Assembly: GCF_042646605.1 (NCBI RefSeq)
Contig: NZ_JBHRUG010000002.1
Span: forward strand, 310,001 to 374,000
DNA: 64,000 bases
Direction of reading: 5' to 3'
Origin: Litchfieldella rifensis
Lineage (GTDB): Bacteria; Pseudomonadota; Gammaproteobacteria; Pseudomonadales; Halomonadaceae
Both the position numbers and the translations under genes were made by a program. The notes beneath the pieces were generated by a model, which did not search any database, was not told where the DNA came from, and worked only from the letters and a program-made list of their open reading frames with translations. Every line of letters starts with the position of its first letter. Positions within the stretch are counted from its first letter, which is position 1. Positions 19,226 to 27,939 of the stretch are shown one piece after another.

Positions 19226-19759
19226 TCAGATAATGGCTGTCAGGCTAAAGAATCCACGGCCGTCGGGCAACGCCGTGAGGGACGCCTGCATCGGTTCGCT
19301 CGACTTGCGTGCGATATCGAGCAGTCCCAGGCCCGCACCGGAGCAGGACGCCGCCTCGCGCGGCTGGCGAAGCTGTTGCTTGTAGGCTTTCTTCAGTTCC
19401 TGCTTGTCGAGACGAGCCAGGGCGTCGATGGTTGCGACCAGCCTTTCGCCATCCTCGCGCTCGACGAGGTTGCCGGCCGACACCAGGTAATGCCCCTGCT
19501 CGTTCTTGGCGACGGCAACGGTGGCGGAAGCGCTCTCCTCATCGTAGCCTTGAAGACGCGCATAGTGACGGATGTTTTGTGTCATTTCGATATAGGCGGC
19601 GAAGACGTCCATCGCGGCGGATGGCGTCGTCTGCTGGGAGTTCAGGTAATTGCGCAGGGCGTTGCCGATCTCCTCGATCAGGCTGCGCGATATGGGGCCA
19701 TTGAAGCACAGCATGATACGTTGTTGCAGATAGCTTTCACGCATGCCTAACAGGTCCAT
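19226..19759 (-). CDS. siaB: SiaB family protein kinase (DUF6272)
   Basis: A 177-aa GHKL-like kinase that lacks a sensor domain. MDVFAAYIEMTQNIRHYARLQGY is the N-box-like helix (Glu and Asn), and SCSGAGLGLLDIARKSSEP is the glycine-rich ATP lid. In Pseudomonas, SiaB phosphorylates SiaC and so switches off SiaD. It lies 8 bases after siaA and 17 bases before siaC. The similarity to anti-sigma serine kinases would be the other reading, but the neighbours make SiaB the better call. Confidence 0.88.
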   Translation of the reverse strand: MDLLGMRESYLQQRIMLCFNGPISRSLIEEIGNALRNYLNSQQTTPSAAMDVFAAYIEMTQNIRHYARLQGYDEESASATVAVAKNEQGHYLVSAGNLVEREDGERLVATIDALARLDKQELKKAYKQQLRQPREAASCSGAGLGLLDIARKSSEPMQASLTALPDGRGFFSLTAII

Positions 19760-19767
19760 GACACCTC

Positions 19768-21870
19768 CTATTGCGGTTTTCCCACCCCGGTAGGGGCCGT
19801 TGGGACAGGGGAATCGGTTGCTGGCTCCGTGCGTGCTTCGTGCTCCCGGATCCGTCGCGGGCAGCCATCGTCCTGAGTAAAGCGGAAGCCGAGAACGGTG
19901 ATGTCGTCGCGTTGCGGCAGGCTGCCCTGGTAGGTGAGCAGTTCGGCCTCGAAGGCCGCCATCTGTTCATCCAGGGGGCGGTGGGCATGGGACTTCAGGA
20001 TCGCTTCGAAGCGGCCCTTGCCGAACCCGAAGCCGTTCGCGCCGCCCGCCTGGTCGAGGAACCCGTCGGTACACAGGGAGTAGCTCCATCCCAAGTGTAG
20101 CGGCGCGGTCTGGTTGTGGTAGGTGGCCTGACGCTTGTGTCCGAGGGCGCGTTTGTGTCCTTGCAGCCTCTCCAGGGAGACTCCGTCCGTGGCATAGAGG
20201 CCGATCTTGGCCCCGGCGAAGGTCAACTGGCGTGCTTCGAGGTCCACCCACACCAGGCCGATATCCATGTTGGTGGCGATCGATGAGGGCAACTGGTCGG
20301 GACGCAGCGTTTCGCGACTCTGGCGGTCGGTTTCGTTGAGAATGGCGGCAGGATCCTCGGCGCCGACCTGCAGGATGGCGTGGTCGATGATCGCGCGGGC
20401 CAGCATGGTCATCAGCGAGCCCGGTACGCCGTGGCCGGCACAGTCGACGACGCCCAGCAGATAACCGCGCTCGGTGGCCCGAAAGACGTAGAAGTCGCCG
20501 CCCACCGTATCGCGAGGCTTCCACAGCACGCCGTAGAGGTGTTCGAGATGGAGCGCGAGTTGTCGGTCGGGCAGGATGGCGCGCTGGATAATGCTGGCGT
20601 ACTGCAGGGAGTCGTCGATCTGCTGGTGCGCCGCCGCCATCTCGGCATTCGCCTGCTCCAGGGCCCGGGTGCGTTCGCGCACCTTGCCTTCCAGTTCCTG
20701 GGTATGACGTTCGACCTGATCCGCCATGTGGGAAAAGGCTTGGGACAATGCGCCGATCTCGTCGTTGCGGGATGTCGGAAGTCGTGAGCCGTAGTCGCCG
20801 GCAGCGATCGCCTGAGCCGAGAGTTTCAGGCGGTTCAGCGGGGCGAGGATCAACCTGTCGGTGGCGTAGGCGAAGGCAGCCAGGAGGATACCCAGGATCA
20901 GGGTCAGGGCGATAAGCAGTGGCCATAGCCAGCGACGTTCGAGGATCGGGGCAACGTTGAGGTCGAGGGCCGTGATCAGATGCCAGTCGAGTTCGGGGAT
21001 GTAGCCGACCGAGAGCAGGCGTTCACGCTGGTCGAAGGTCACCCACAGTGTCTGGATCTGGTCGGGCGACTCGCGGGAGGCTTGCATGGCGTCGCTCAGG
21101 CGTTGCTGCTGTTCGGGATCGTTCAACAGGGACTGAATGGTCTGCCGCTCGTCGATATCGCTGGCGCTCGCACCGGAACTGAAGGCGATGCGCTCCTGAG
21201 AGGGATGGGCCTGCAGGGCCCCTTGGCGATCGACGATCATCGGCGTCAGCCCGGGAGCTTCGTCACGGATGAACTCATCGAGGAAGTCGCTGAGGTCGAG
21301 ACCCGTACCGGCGAGCCCCACTGGGCCTTGCTCGCCCTGGACCACGACATTGAACCACACCTTGGTCACGCCAAGCTTGCGATCGATATTGACATTGAGA
21401 TTGTAGGGCTCGCCGCTGCGAATCGTCTGGAAGTACCAGGCGTCTTCCGGGTCATTGGCATTGAGCCGATAGCTGGGCGCTTCTGGATTGGGCCGCTCGT
21501 CATCGATGAAATAGTAATCGCCACTGTCATGGTCGATGACGAAATAGGAGCGGTCGGCGAAATCGTGACGATAGCCCTCGGCCTCTTCGAAGAAGCGCGC
21601 CCTCTTGGCGGGATCCGCTTCGTCCTCGAGCCACTGGCGCGTCACGACGGACTCGGCGAAGCGCCGCGACAGGGCCAGTTCCCGCGACACCGGAGCCAGG
21701 ATCTTCTGCATGTGCAGCAGGGTATAGTTCTCGGCGTAGGCGTTGGCGAAATGCCGTCGAATGTCGTCGATCGCCTGCCAGCCGATAATGGCGGCGGGTA
21801 TCAAGGACAGAATACAGGCCAGCAGCAAGGTCGCGACCGACTTGCCTCGCAGCCCCCAGCGTGCAGCCAT
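19768..21870 (-). CDS. siaA: Membrane sensor PP2C phosphatase, SiaA-like
   Basis: The product (700 aa) has one N-terminal membrane helix (about residues 12-32) and a periplasmic sensor region of about 280 residues (dCache-like). A second helix (about 313-335) precedes a HAMP domain (LILAPLNRLKLSAQAIAAGDYG) and a coiled coil. The C-terminal SpoIIE/PP2C phosphatase (about 430-660) has metal-binding motifs DTVGGDFYVF and GVVDCAGHGVPG and a late TDGFLDQAGG. It would dephosphorylate SiaC in response to an outside signal, releasing c-di-GMP synthesis. First gene of siaABCD. Confidence 0.9.
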   Translation of the reverse strand: MAARWGLRGKSVATLLLACILSLIPAAIIGWQAIDDIRRHFANAYAENYTLLHMQKILAPVSRELALSRRFAESVVTRQWLEDEADPAKRARFFEEAEGYRHDFADRSYFVIDHDSGDYYFIDDERPNPEAPSYRLNANDPEDAWYFQTIRSGEPYNLNVNIDRKLGVTKVWFNVVVQGEQGPVGLAGTGLDLSDFLDEFIRDEAPGLTPMIVDRQGALQAHPSQERIAFSSGASASDIDERQTIQSLLNDPEQQQRLSDAMQASRESPDQIQTLWVTFDQRERLLSVGYIPELDWHLITALDLNVAPILERRWLWPLLIALTLILGILLAAFAYATDRLILAPLNRLKLSAQAIAAGDYGSRLPTSRNDEIGALSQAFSHMADQVERHTQELEGKVRERTRALEQANAEMAAAHQQIDDSLQYASIIQRAILPDRQLALHLEHLYGVLWKPRDTVGGDFYVFRATERGYLLGVVDCAGHGVPGSLMTMLARAIIDHAILQVGAEDPAAILNETDRQSRETLRPDQLPSSIATNMDIGLVWVDLEARQLTFAGAKIGLYATDGVSLERLQGHKRALGHKRQATYHNQTAPLHLGWSYSLCTDGFLDQAGGANGFGFGKGRFEAILKSHAHRPLDEQMAAFEAELLTYQGSLPQRDDITVLGFRFTQDDGCPRRIREHEARTEPATDSPVPTAPTGVGKPQ

Positions 21871-21950
21871 GATGAAAGGTCCCCGCTACGCTATGACAAA
21901 CGGACTTGTGTCGTATGCCGTTAGTCATTCATTGACTAGTTCTTCTCATA

Positions 21951-23105
21951 CTAAGATGCCACAAAGAAATCGTCATGGCGAGGTGGAAAAGGGGGTGGGC
22001 GGCGCTCGTGTGCAGACGTGCGACCGGTCAAGTCGCGATAGTGATGCAGCAGGTGCTCGATGACCCGCGGCCAACTGAAGTGGCGTTCGACATGCCGGCG
22101 AGCATGTCGTCCCATGGCGGCGGCATCGTTGAGGAACAGCTCTTTCACTGCTCGCGCCATGGCCTCGGGGGAGTGGGGTTCACAGAGGATGCCGCAGCCG
22201 AGAGGAACATTCTCCGCCAGCGCGCCGGCACGTGCGGCGACCACCGGCAGACCGCTGGCCATGGCCTCGAGGGCGACCAGCCCGAATGTCTCGCGGGTTC
22301 CCGCATGGATCATGGCGTCGGCGCTGGCCAAGGCCCGGGCCACTTCATTGGGGTTGCAGCAGCGATTGACGACGGTCACGTTGTCGGGCGTTCGGGTTGG
22401 CATGCCCGGCCCCATCACCAACAAGTGATAACGTGGACCAAGCAAATGCGCCGTTGTGAAAAGGACATCGATGTTCTTTTCCCGAGAGTTGCGCCCAGCG
22501 AAGACCAGTAGGCGTTGCGAGTCTTGCATGTCCAGCCAGACCCGGAGTTCGGGACTGCGACGCCGGGGGTGGAACGTATCCACGTCGACACCCAGGGGCT
22601 GGACACGTACGCCATCCACCCCCCATTCCTGAAGCCGGTCGGCCATCGAACGGCAGGGGGCCAGAACACTGTCGAAACGTTGGTAGAGGTCGGCGACATA
22701 GCGTTGCAGTCGCCGTGAAACGAGCTGCCCGAAGCGATCCCCCATCAACCGCGGCAGATCGGAATGGTAGAAGCCGACCACCGGCACGCCCAGCATCTGG
22801 CCGGCTTCCAGCGCCGCCCAGGCGGTGACATAGGGATCACCGGCCTCGATCGCGTCGGGGCGAAGCTCGATCAGGGCATCGCGCCAGGGGCGTCGGCGTA
22901 AGGGAAATCGATACTCTTGTCCCAGCGGCAGACGCAGTGCCGGCAGGGTCTGCAGAACGCCCAGGCGCAAATGTTCGCTGCCGGGAATCAGCAGGCTGGC
23001 GTCGATATCCCTCGACTGGGCAAAGTGCCGGTGCTTGGCTTGCAGGTAGGTTCTGACGCCGCCACTGCTGGGGGCATGAAACATCGTGATATCTGCGATA
23101 TGCAA
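21951..23105 (-). CDS. Glycosyltransferase family 4 protein
   Basis: Translation starts at TTG 23105, supported by GGGAG six bases upstream (GGGAGACAGCCTTG). The 384-aa GT-B protein has an N-terminal acceptor domain opening with MFHAPSSGGVRTYLQAKH. The donor domain has LLVFAGRNSREKNIDVL, then DAMIHAGTRETFGLVALEAMASGLPVVAARAGALAENV, the EX7E signature of retaining GT4 enzymes. It would transfer a sugar from a nucleotide sugar to a lipid or glycan acceptor. The acceptor is not evident, because no polysaccharide cluster surrounds it. The gap to the rnb terminator is short, so it seems to be its own unit. Confidence 0.85.
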   Translation of the reverse strand: MHIADITMFHAPSSGGVRTYLQAKHRHFAQSRDIDASLLIPGSEHLRLGVLQTLPALRLPLGQEYRFPLRRRPWRDALIELRPDAIEAGDPYVTAWAALEAGQMLGVPVVGFYHSDLPRLMGDRFGQLVSRRLQRYVADLYQRFDSVLAPCRSMADRLQEWGVDGVRVQPLGVDVDTFHPRRRSPELRVWLDMQDSQRLLVFAGRNSREKNIDVLFTTAHLLGPRYHLLVMGPGMPTRTPDNVTVVNRCCNPNEVARALASADAMIHAGTRETFGLVALEAMASGLPVVAARAGALAENVPLGCGILCEPHSPEAMARAVKELFLNDAAAMGRHARRHVERHFSWPRVIEHLLHHYRDLTGRTSAHERRPPPFPPRHDDFFVAS

Positions 23106-23180
23106 GGCTGTCTCCCAGGCGAGAATCGGTACCCGGCATCAGCCTAGCGGCGCAATACGACAGTTCGGCGACAAGGCAAC

Positions 23181-23205
23181 AAAACGGCGGCCCGCAGGCC
23201 GCCGT
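23181..23205 (-). terminator. Rho-independent terminator of rnb
   Basis: Read on the minus strand, ACGGCGGCC, a 4-base loop and GGCCGCCGT (stem 23184-23192 with 23197-23205) are followed by TTTTG. It lies 28 bases after the rnb stop. Confidence 0.85.
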
Positions 23206-23232
23206 CGAAACTCCCGGAGGGGGTGGTGGCTA

Positions 23233-25173
23233 TCAGGCCGAGGGGCGGGCCACCAGCGAACGGGTCTCCTCGCGGGCCTCGGTGAGGACCACGCGAATGG
23301 CATCGCCGAGCTTGAAGCGTTCCTCGCCCTCGACCTGCACGCGGCCTTCCTTGTCGTCGATGGCCACCTTGTCGCGATCGCTGTGAATCAGCGGGGCCGG
23401 GATGAAGGCGGTAGCACCATTGGCGGTCAGGCGTACGCGCATGCCGCCGCGGCGGATATCGATGATCTCGGCATCGAACTCCTGCTGTTCCCTGGCGGCT
23501 GAAGTCAGGTAGCGCACATACAGCCAGTCCTTGACGTCGCGCTCAGCCATGCGGTTGAGCCGGCGGCGCTCGGTGAGCTGCTCGGTCAGCGCCTGGCTGG
23601 CTTCGGCCGGAGCGCCTTCGCCTTTCAGGACGCGCTTGATCAGGCGGTGGTTGACCATGTCGCCATACTTGCGGATCGGCGAAGTCCAGGTGGCATAGGC
23701 GGCCAGCCCCAGGCCGAAGTGCGGGCCGGGCAGGGCGGACATGCTGGTGAAGCCCTGGAAGCGGCGCAGGCGTGCATCGAGCCAGGCGTCATCGCGGCTT
23801 TCCAGCGCCCGCTTGAGTTCACGGTAGTGTGACAACTCGAGCAGGGCCTCGCGCTCGACCTCGATCTCCTGGGCGGTCAGGAATTCGTGGGCGGCCTCGG
23901 CCTTTTCCGGCTCGAAGGCGCGGTGCACGTTGAAGATGCCATGCCCGACCTTGTTGGCGAGCAGATCGGCGCAGCAGGCGTTGGCGGCGATCATCGACTC
24001 CTCGATCATGCGATTGGCGATGCGCCGCTCCTCGGTGCGGATATCCAGCACGTTGCCGGCATCGTCGAGGTCGAAGACGTAGTCCGGCCGGTCCTTGAAC
24101 ACCAGCGCATGTTCGGCGCGCCAGGCGCTACGCGCTTCGGTGAGCGCCTGCAGCGCCTGGAGCTGGGTACCGATTTCGTCGCTGGGGACCCAGTCGCCCC
24201 GGTCTTCCAGCCAGTCGGAGACCTGGTCGTAGATCAGTCGCGCCTTGGAGCTCATGGTGGCGGCGAAGAAGCGATAGTCACCGAGGCTGCCGTCGGTGCC
24301 GACCTCGAGGCTGCAGGCCAGGACGGGGCGCTCCTGGCCCTCCCGCAGCGAGCACAGATCATCGGCGAGGATCTCCGGCAGCATGGTGACGTTCTGGCCG
24401 GGCAGGTAGACGGTGAAGGCGCGGGTGCGGGCCTCCAGGTCGGCGGCATGGTTCTCTTCGACGTAGGCGGTGGGGTCGGCGATGGCCACCGTCAGGCGCC
24501 AACCGCCTTCGGGGCGCGCCTCGACGCGCAGGGCGTCGTCCATGTCGCGGGTCTTCTCGCCATCGATGGTGAAGAAGGGCTCGGCCGTGAGGTCTTCACG
24601 CGGGAGGCCTTCGTCGCGCAGCGGCCAGTCGTTGCCGGCTTCGGGCGAGGCCTGCTCCAGCGCGTGACGGGCCAGGGTCACACGCCACGGCACGGCCGGG
24701 TCGGCGCTCTTGGCCACCAGCTCGTCGATCTGGGTGAAGAAGGCGCGGTCGTCGGGCTTGAGGGGGTGGCGCACCATACGCGCCACGACCCAGTCGCCGT
24801 CGCCGATGCTGTCCTCGTCGAGGCTGCGCTTGATGCGCGCCTTGAGCGCGTTCTTGATCGACGGATGATCGGGCACCACGGCCAGGCGGCCGTCACGCTT
24901 CTGCACGCGGGCAATGAAACGCTGGAGACCCATTTCCAGCAGGGTGTCAGGCTCGACCGAGGTCTTGTCGCCTTCCTCCTTGAGGACAGCCTCGACGCGG
25001 TCGCCATGCAGCACCTGCTTCATGGCGGGAGGCGGCACGAAGTAGGACTCGCCGTTGTCGGTTTCGAGGAAACCGAAGCCCTTGTCGGTGGCCTTGATCA
25101 CTCCCTGGACGCGGGGCGTGTTGTCGCGGATCTGTTGCTTGAGCTGAGCAAGCAGCGAGTTGTTCTGCAGCAT
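23233..25173 (-). CDS. rnb: Exoribonuclease II
   Basis: The start is placed at ATG 25173 (MLQNNSLLAQLKQQIRDNTP), which aligns with the E. coli RNase II N-terminus and gives 646 aa (E. coli 644). An in-frame GTG at 25209 adds 12 residues without similarity. The order is two cold-shock domains (GVIKATDKGFGFLETDNGESYFVPPPAMKQVLHGD), the RNB catalytic domain with FFTIDGEKTRDMDDALRV and VAIADPTAYV (Mg-binding Asp cluster), then an S1 domain at the C-terminus (DIRRGGMRVRLTANGATAF). It degrades single-stranded RNA from the 3' end. Confidence 0.94.
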   Translation of the reverse strand: MLQNNSLLAQLKQQIRDNTPRVQGVIKATDKGFGFLETDNGESYFVPPPAMKQVLHGDRVEAVLKEEGDKTSVEPDTLLEMGLQRFIARVQKRDGRLAVVPDHPSIKNALKARIKRSLDEDSIGDGDWVVARMVRHPLKPDDRAFFTQIDELVAKSADPAVPWRVTLARHALEQASPEAGNDWPLRDEGLPREDLTAEPFFTIDGEKTRDMDDALRVEARPEGGWRLTVAIADPTAYVEENHAADLEARTRAFTVYLPGQNVTMLPEILADDLCSLREGQERPVLACSLEVGTDGSLGDYRFFAATMSSKARLIYDQVSDWLEDRGDWVPSDEIGTQLQALQALTEARSAWRAEHALVFKDRPDYVFDLDDAGNVLDIRTEERRIANRMIEESMIAANACCADLLANKVGHGIFNVHRAFEPEKAEAAHEFLTAQEIEVEREALLELSHYRELKRALESRDDAWLDARLRRFQGFTSMSALPGPHFGLGLAAYATWTSPIRKYGDMVNHRLIKRVLKGEGAPAEASQALTEQLTERRRLNRMAERDVKDWLYVRYLTSAAREQQEFDAEIIDIRRGGMRVRLTANGATAFIPAPLIHSDRDKVAIDDKEGRVQVEGEERFKLGDAIRVVLTEAREETRSLVARPSA

Positions 25174-25266
25174 CGGACACTTTTGCTTGGCGGGGGGACA
25201 GAGGGTCACTATACGGATTCAGGCCGGCCGCGCCAATCGTGACGCGGCCGATTTCCCACCTGCCGG

Positions 25267-25896
25267 CTACAGCAGTGCCATGGCAATGCTCGACTGGCCG
25301 TCGAGCAGATCGAACTCGCGATTCTTGAGCATTCTGGCCTGGGCCAGATAGAGCAGGGCATGAGCGACGTTGCCTCGTGAGACCTCGTTGGTTTCGGCAT
25401 GGCTCAACGACGTGGCGACCTGCCGGGTAGCCGGTTCGTCGGTCAGGCGTCCAGGCTTGAGGATCACATGCGGAATCCTGGCACAACGCAGATAAGCATC
25501 GGCGGCGAACTTGGCGGCCAGGTAAGGGCGCAGCTTCTCCGGGGCCGCGAGTGGGTCGCTGGCACGCAGGGCGCTGACCATGATGAAACGCTCCAGCCCC
25601 ACCTCCACCGCACGATCGACCGCACGAATGGCGCCGTAGAGGTCGATCAACAGGGTCTTGTCGGCGCCGGTATGCGGCCCCGAGCCGGCGGTGAAGATGA
25701 CCTGATCGCAAGCGTAGAACGCCTGGCGCATGTCGCCCTCGAGGTCGGCGATCACCGTCTCGATGCCGTGCTCATGAAACCAGGGTTGCTGATCGGAATC
25801 GCGAATCATGGCGCGCAGTGGTATGCCGCCGCGAGCGGCGAGTTCGCAGAGCTGGCGGCCGATCTTGCCATTGGCGCCGATCACCAGAGTCTTCAT
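25267..25896 (-). CDS. NAD(P)-binding atypical SDR family protein
   Basis: GGAG eight bases upstream favours ATG 25896 (MKTLVIGANGKIGRQLCEL); a TTG six bases earlier would be too close to that site. The product is 209 aa with a Rossmann N-terminus (VIGANGKIGRQL), VIFTAGSGP and a VDRAVEVGLERFIMVSALRASDP block. It lacks the classical YxxxK pair, as in the NmrA/YwnB-like atypical SDRs (RmlD/NAD(P)H-binding). It may be a redox sensor or reductase; the substrate is unknown. It diverges from the nagR cluster and lies upstream of rnb. Confidence 0.8.
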   Translation of the reverse strand: MKTLVIGANGKIGRQLCELAARGGIPLRAMIRDSDQQPWFHEHGIETVIADLEGDMRQAFYACDQVIFTAGSGPHTGADKTLLIDLYGAIRAVDRAVEVGLERFIMVSALRASDPLAAPEKLRPYLAAKFAADAYLRCARIPHVILKPGRLTDEPATRQVATSLSHAETNEVSRGNVAHALLYLAQARMLKNREFDLLDGQSSIAMALL

Positions 25897-25981
25897 CGTC
25901 AAGTCTCCTCACCGCGATACGGGGGTCGCTACACATGCTGCCAGTTTGGCAGGGAGTTGGGCAGGTAATCGGCGAGGTTCG

Positions 25982-26053
25982 ACCAAGGTTTACCTCTATT
26001 GGTATTTGATTGGTTATGTTTAGGGTCTATATTGGTACTATTCCGATGCCAAG
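25982..26053 (+). promoter_or_regulatory. Candidate operator/promoter region of the nag operon
   Basis: The AT-rich stretch upstream of nagR holds three direct copies of an ATTGGTA-like word (25998-26004, 26009-26015 as ATTGGTT, 26031-26037). It also has inverted pairs TACC/GGTA (25991-26004) and TTGGTA/TGCCAA (26032-26037 and 26047-26052). GntR/HutC regulators of GlcNAc genes often bind short dyads containing GGTA-like half-sites, so autoregulation by the downstream gene is plausible. No binding site is proven. Confidence 0.35.
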
Positions 26054-26066
26054 ATAGGACTCGCTC

Positions 26067-26801
26067 ATGGATCCTCGCTTTCAACAACTACGCCTCGACC
26101 CCGCACAGTCCTCGCCGCTGTATCACCAACTCGCACGGCGACTGGAACAGGCCATCGAGGCCGGCGTCTGGAGCCCCGGCGAGGCGCTGCCCTCCGAGCG
26201 CACCCTGGCCGAATCCCTGGAAGTGTCACGCATCACCGCGCGCAAGGCGCTCGATCGGCTGGCCGAGATGGGCCTGATCCGGCGTACTCGGGGTTCCGGT
26301 ACTTTCATCGCGCCGCGGCTCAACCAGTCCCTGACGCGGCTGGTGAGCTTTACCGAAATGCTGACCCAGCGCGGCTTCACACCACGCTCTCAGTGGCTGT
26401 CGCGGACCCTCGGGACGCCCTCGGTGGAAGAGAGCATGCGCCTGGGTTTGGCCGCCGATACCCGCGTGGCGCGGCTCAAGCGTCTGCGCCTGGCCGACGA
26501 GGTGGTCATGGCCGTGGAGGAGAGCTGCCTGCCGCAGGCGGTACTCGAGGATCCCGAAGCGGTGACCTCATCGCTATACGCCACGCTGGCAGCGGTCGGC
26601 CGCCCGATCGCCAGAGCCTTGCAGCATGTCACCGCGGTCAACGCCGATCCCGAGCTGGCACGGCTGGCCGAAGTGCCGGAGGGCCAGGCACTGCTCAAGG
26701 TCACCCGCCTGGGGTATCTGGCTGACGGCAAGCCCGCCGAGCTCACCGTCACCTACTGTCGCACCGACTACTACGACTTCATGGTCGAACTGACGCGCTA
26801 G
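26067..26801 (+). CDS. nagR: GntR/HutC family regulator of N-acetylglucosamine genes
   Basis: The protein (244 aa) has an N-terminal winged helix (residues about 10-75: SPLYHQLARRLEQAIEAG, LPSERTLAESLEVSRITARKALDRLAEMGLI, RRTRGSGTF). The C-terminal UTRA effector domain (about 95-240) ends with KVTRLGYLADGKPAELTVTYCRTDYYDFMVEL. It is the first gene of the nag cluster, 16 bases before nagA. HutC-type regulators in this context bind glucosamine-6-phosphate or GlcNAc-6-phosphate. Likely represses its own operon; the name NagR (also called NagQ in other bacteria) follows from context. Confidence 0.87.
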   Translation: MDPRFQQLRLDPAQSSPLYHQLARRLEQAIEAGVWSPGEALPSERTLAESLEVSRITARKALDRLAEMGLIRRTRGSGTFIAPRLNQSLTRLVSFTEMLTQRGFTPRSQWLSRTLGTPSVEESMRLGLAADTRVARLKRLRLADEVVMAVEESCLPQAVLEDPEAVTSSLYATLAAVGRPIARALQHVTAVNADPELARLAEVPEGQALLKVTRLGYLADGKPAELTVTYCRTDYYDFMVELTR

Positions 26802-26817
26802 CTCGGGAGCCCACGCA

Positions 26818-27939
26818 ATGATCTACGGCAATATCCTCACCCCCGACGGCTGGCGGCTTGGAGAGCTGCATTGGCAGGCGGGGCGCATCACGCGCATCGC
26901 CGGCGAGCCTGCCGACCCCGGGGCCAACGAACATCCGCGCATCCTGCCGGGGTTCATCGACCTGCATGTGCACGGCGGTGGCGGTGCCGATGCCATGGAA
27001 GGCGGCCACGCCCTGGCCACCGTGGCGCGCACCCACGCTCGCTTCGGCACCACCAGCCTGCTGGCGACGACCATGACCGCGCCGGACGACGAGATTCGTC
27101 GCGTGCTGGGCGAGATCGATGCCTACATGCAGGCGCCGCCCGCCGGCGGCGCCCGAGTGCTGGGCGTGCACCTGGAAGGCCCCTACATCAACCCCGGCAA
27201 GCTCGGTGCCCAGCCCGCTCACGCACGTCCGGGGCGGATCGAAGAGGTCGAGGCGCTGCTGGCGCTGGCGCCCATTCGCCTGCTGACGTTGGCGCCTGAG
27301 TTGGCTGGGCATGGCGAGCTGATTCGCCACCTCACCGAGCGCGGTGTGCGTGTGCAACTGGGCCATACCCTGGGCAGCTACGAGGAAGGGGTGGCGGCGC
27401 TGGAGCATGGCGCCTGCGGCTTCACCCACCTGTTCAACGCCATGACCGGGCTGCACCACCGCAAGCCGGGCATGGTCGGCGCGGCGCTGGCCCATGCCGA
27501 CTACGCCGAACTGATTCCCGATCTGCTGCATGTGCATCCCGGGGCGATTCGCGCTGCCTTGCGCTGCATTCCCCGCCTCTATGCGGTCACCGATTCCACT
27601 GCGGCGGCGGGCATGCCCGAAGGCGATTACCGTCTCGGCGAACAGACGGTGACCAAGTGCCTGGGCGGCGTCCGCCTGGCCGACGGCACCCTTGCCGGCA
27701 GCACCCTGACCATGGACCAGGCGCTGCGCAACCTGGTCAGCATCGGCTTGCCTCTCGAGGAGGCCTCGCGACGGCTGTCGCGCTATCCCGCCGATTTCCT
27801 GGGACTGAACGAGCAAGGCCGCCTGGCCACCGAGTGCCTCGCCGACCTGGTGGTGATGGATACCGAACTGAACCTGCAGGCCGTCTATGTGGCGGGCCAG
27901 CTCATCGAAGGAGAAACCGATGTCACTGATGCTCGATGA
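26818..27939 (+). CDS. nagA: N-acetylglucosamine-6-phosphate deacetylase
   Basis: NagA (373 aa) hydrolyses GlcNAc-6-phosphate to glucosamine-6-phosphate and acetate. It is an amidohydrolase barrel. Metal motif FIDLHVHGGGGADAMEG, GVHLEGPYINPGKLGAQ (Glu ligand), QLGHTLGSYEEG, GFTHLFNAMTGLHHRKPG and AVTDSTAAAGMPEG are all present and in order. Size is normal. It overlaps the next gene by 20 bases. The operon supplies import and deamination as the steps before and after it. Confidence 0.95.
   Translation: MIYGNILTPDGWRLGELHWQAGRITRIAGEPADPGANEHPRILPGFIDLHVHGGGGADAMEGGHALATVARTHARFGTTSLLATTMTAPDDEIRRVLGEIDAYMQAPPAGGARVLGVHLEGPYINPGKLGAQPAHARPGRIEEVEALLALAPIRLLTLAPELAGHGELIRHLTERGVRVQLGHTLGSYEEGVAALEHGACGFTHLFNAMTGLHHRKPGMVGAALAHADYAELIPDLLHVHPGAIRAALRCIPRLYAVTDSTAAAGMPEGDYRLGEQTVTKCLGGVRLADGTLAGSTLTMDQALRNLVSIGLPLEEASRRLSRYPADFLGLNEQGRLATECLADLVVMDTELNLQAVYVAGQLIEGETDVTDAR

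Noticed and set aside
23887..25242. A 451-codon plus-strand frame opposite rnb
   Set aside because: Antisense to a complete RNase II gene; low-complexity Gly/Val/Leu composition.
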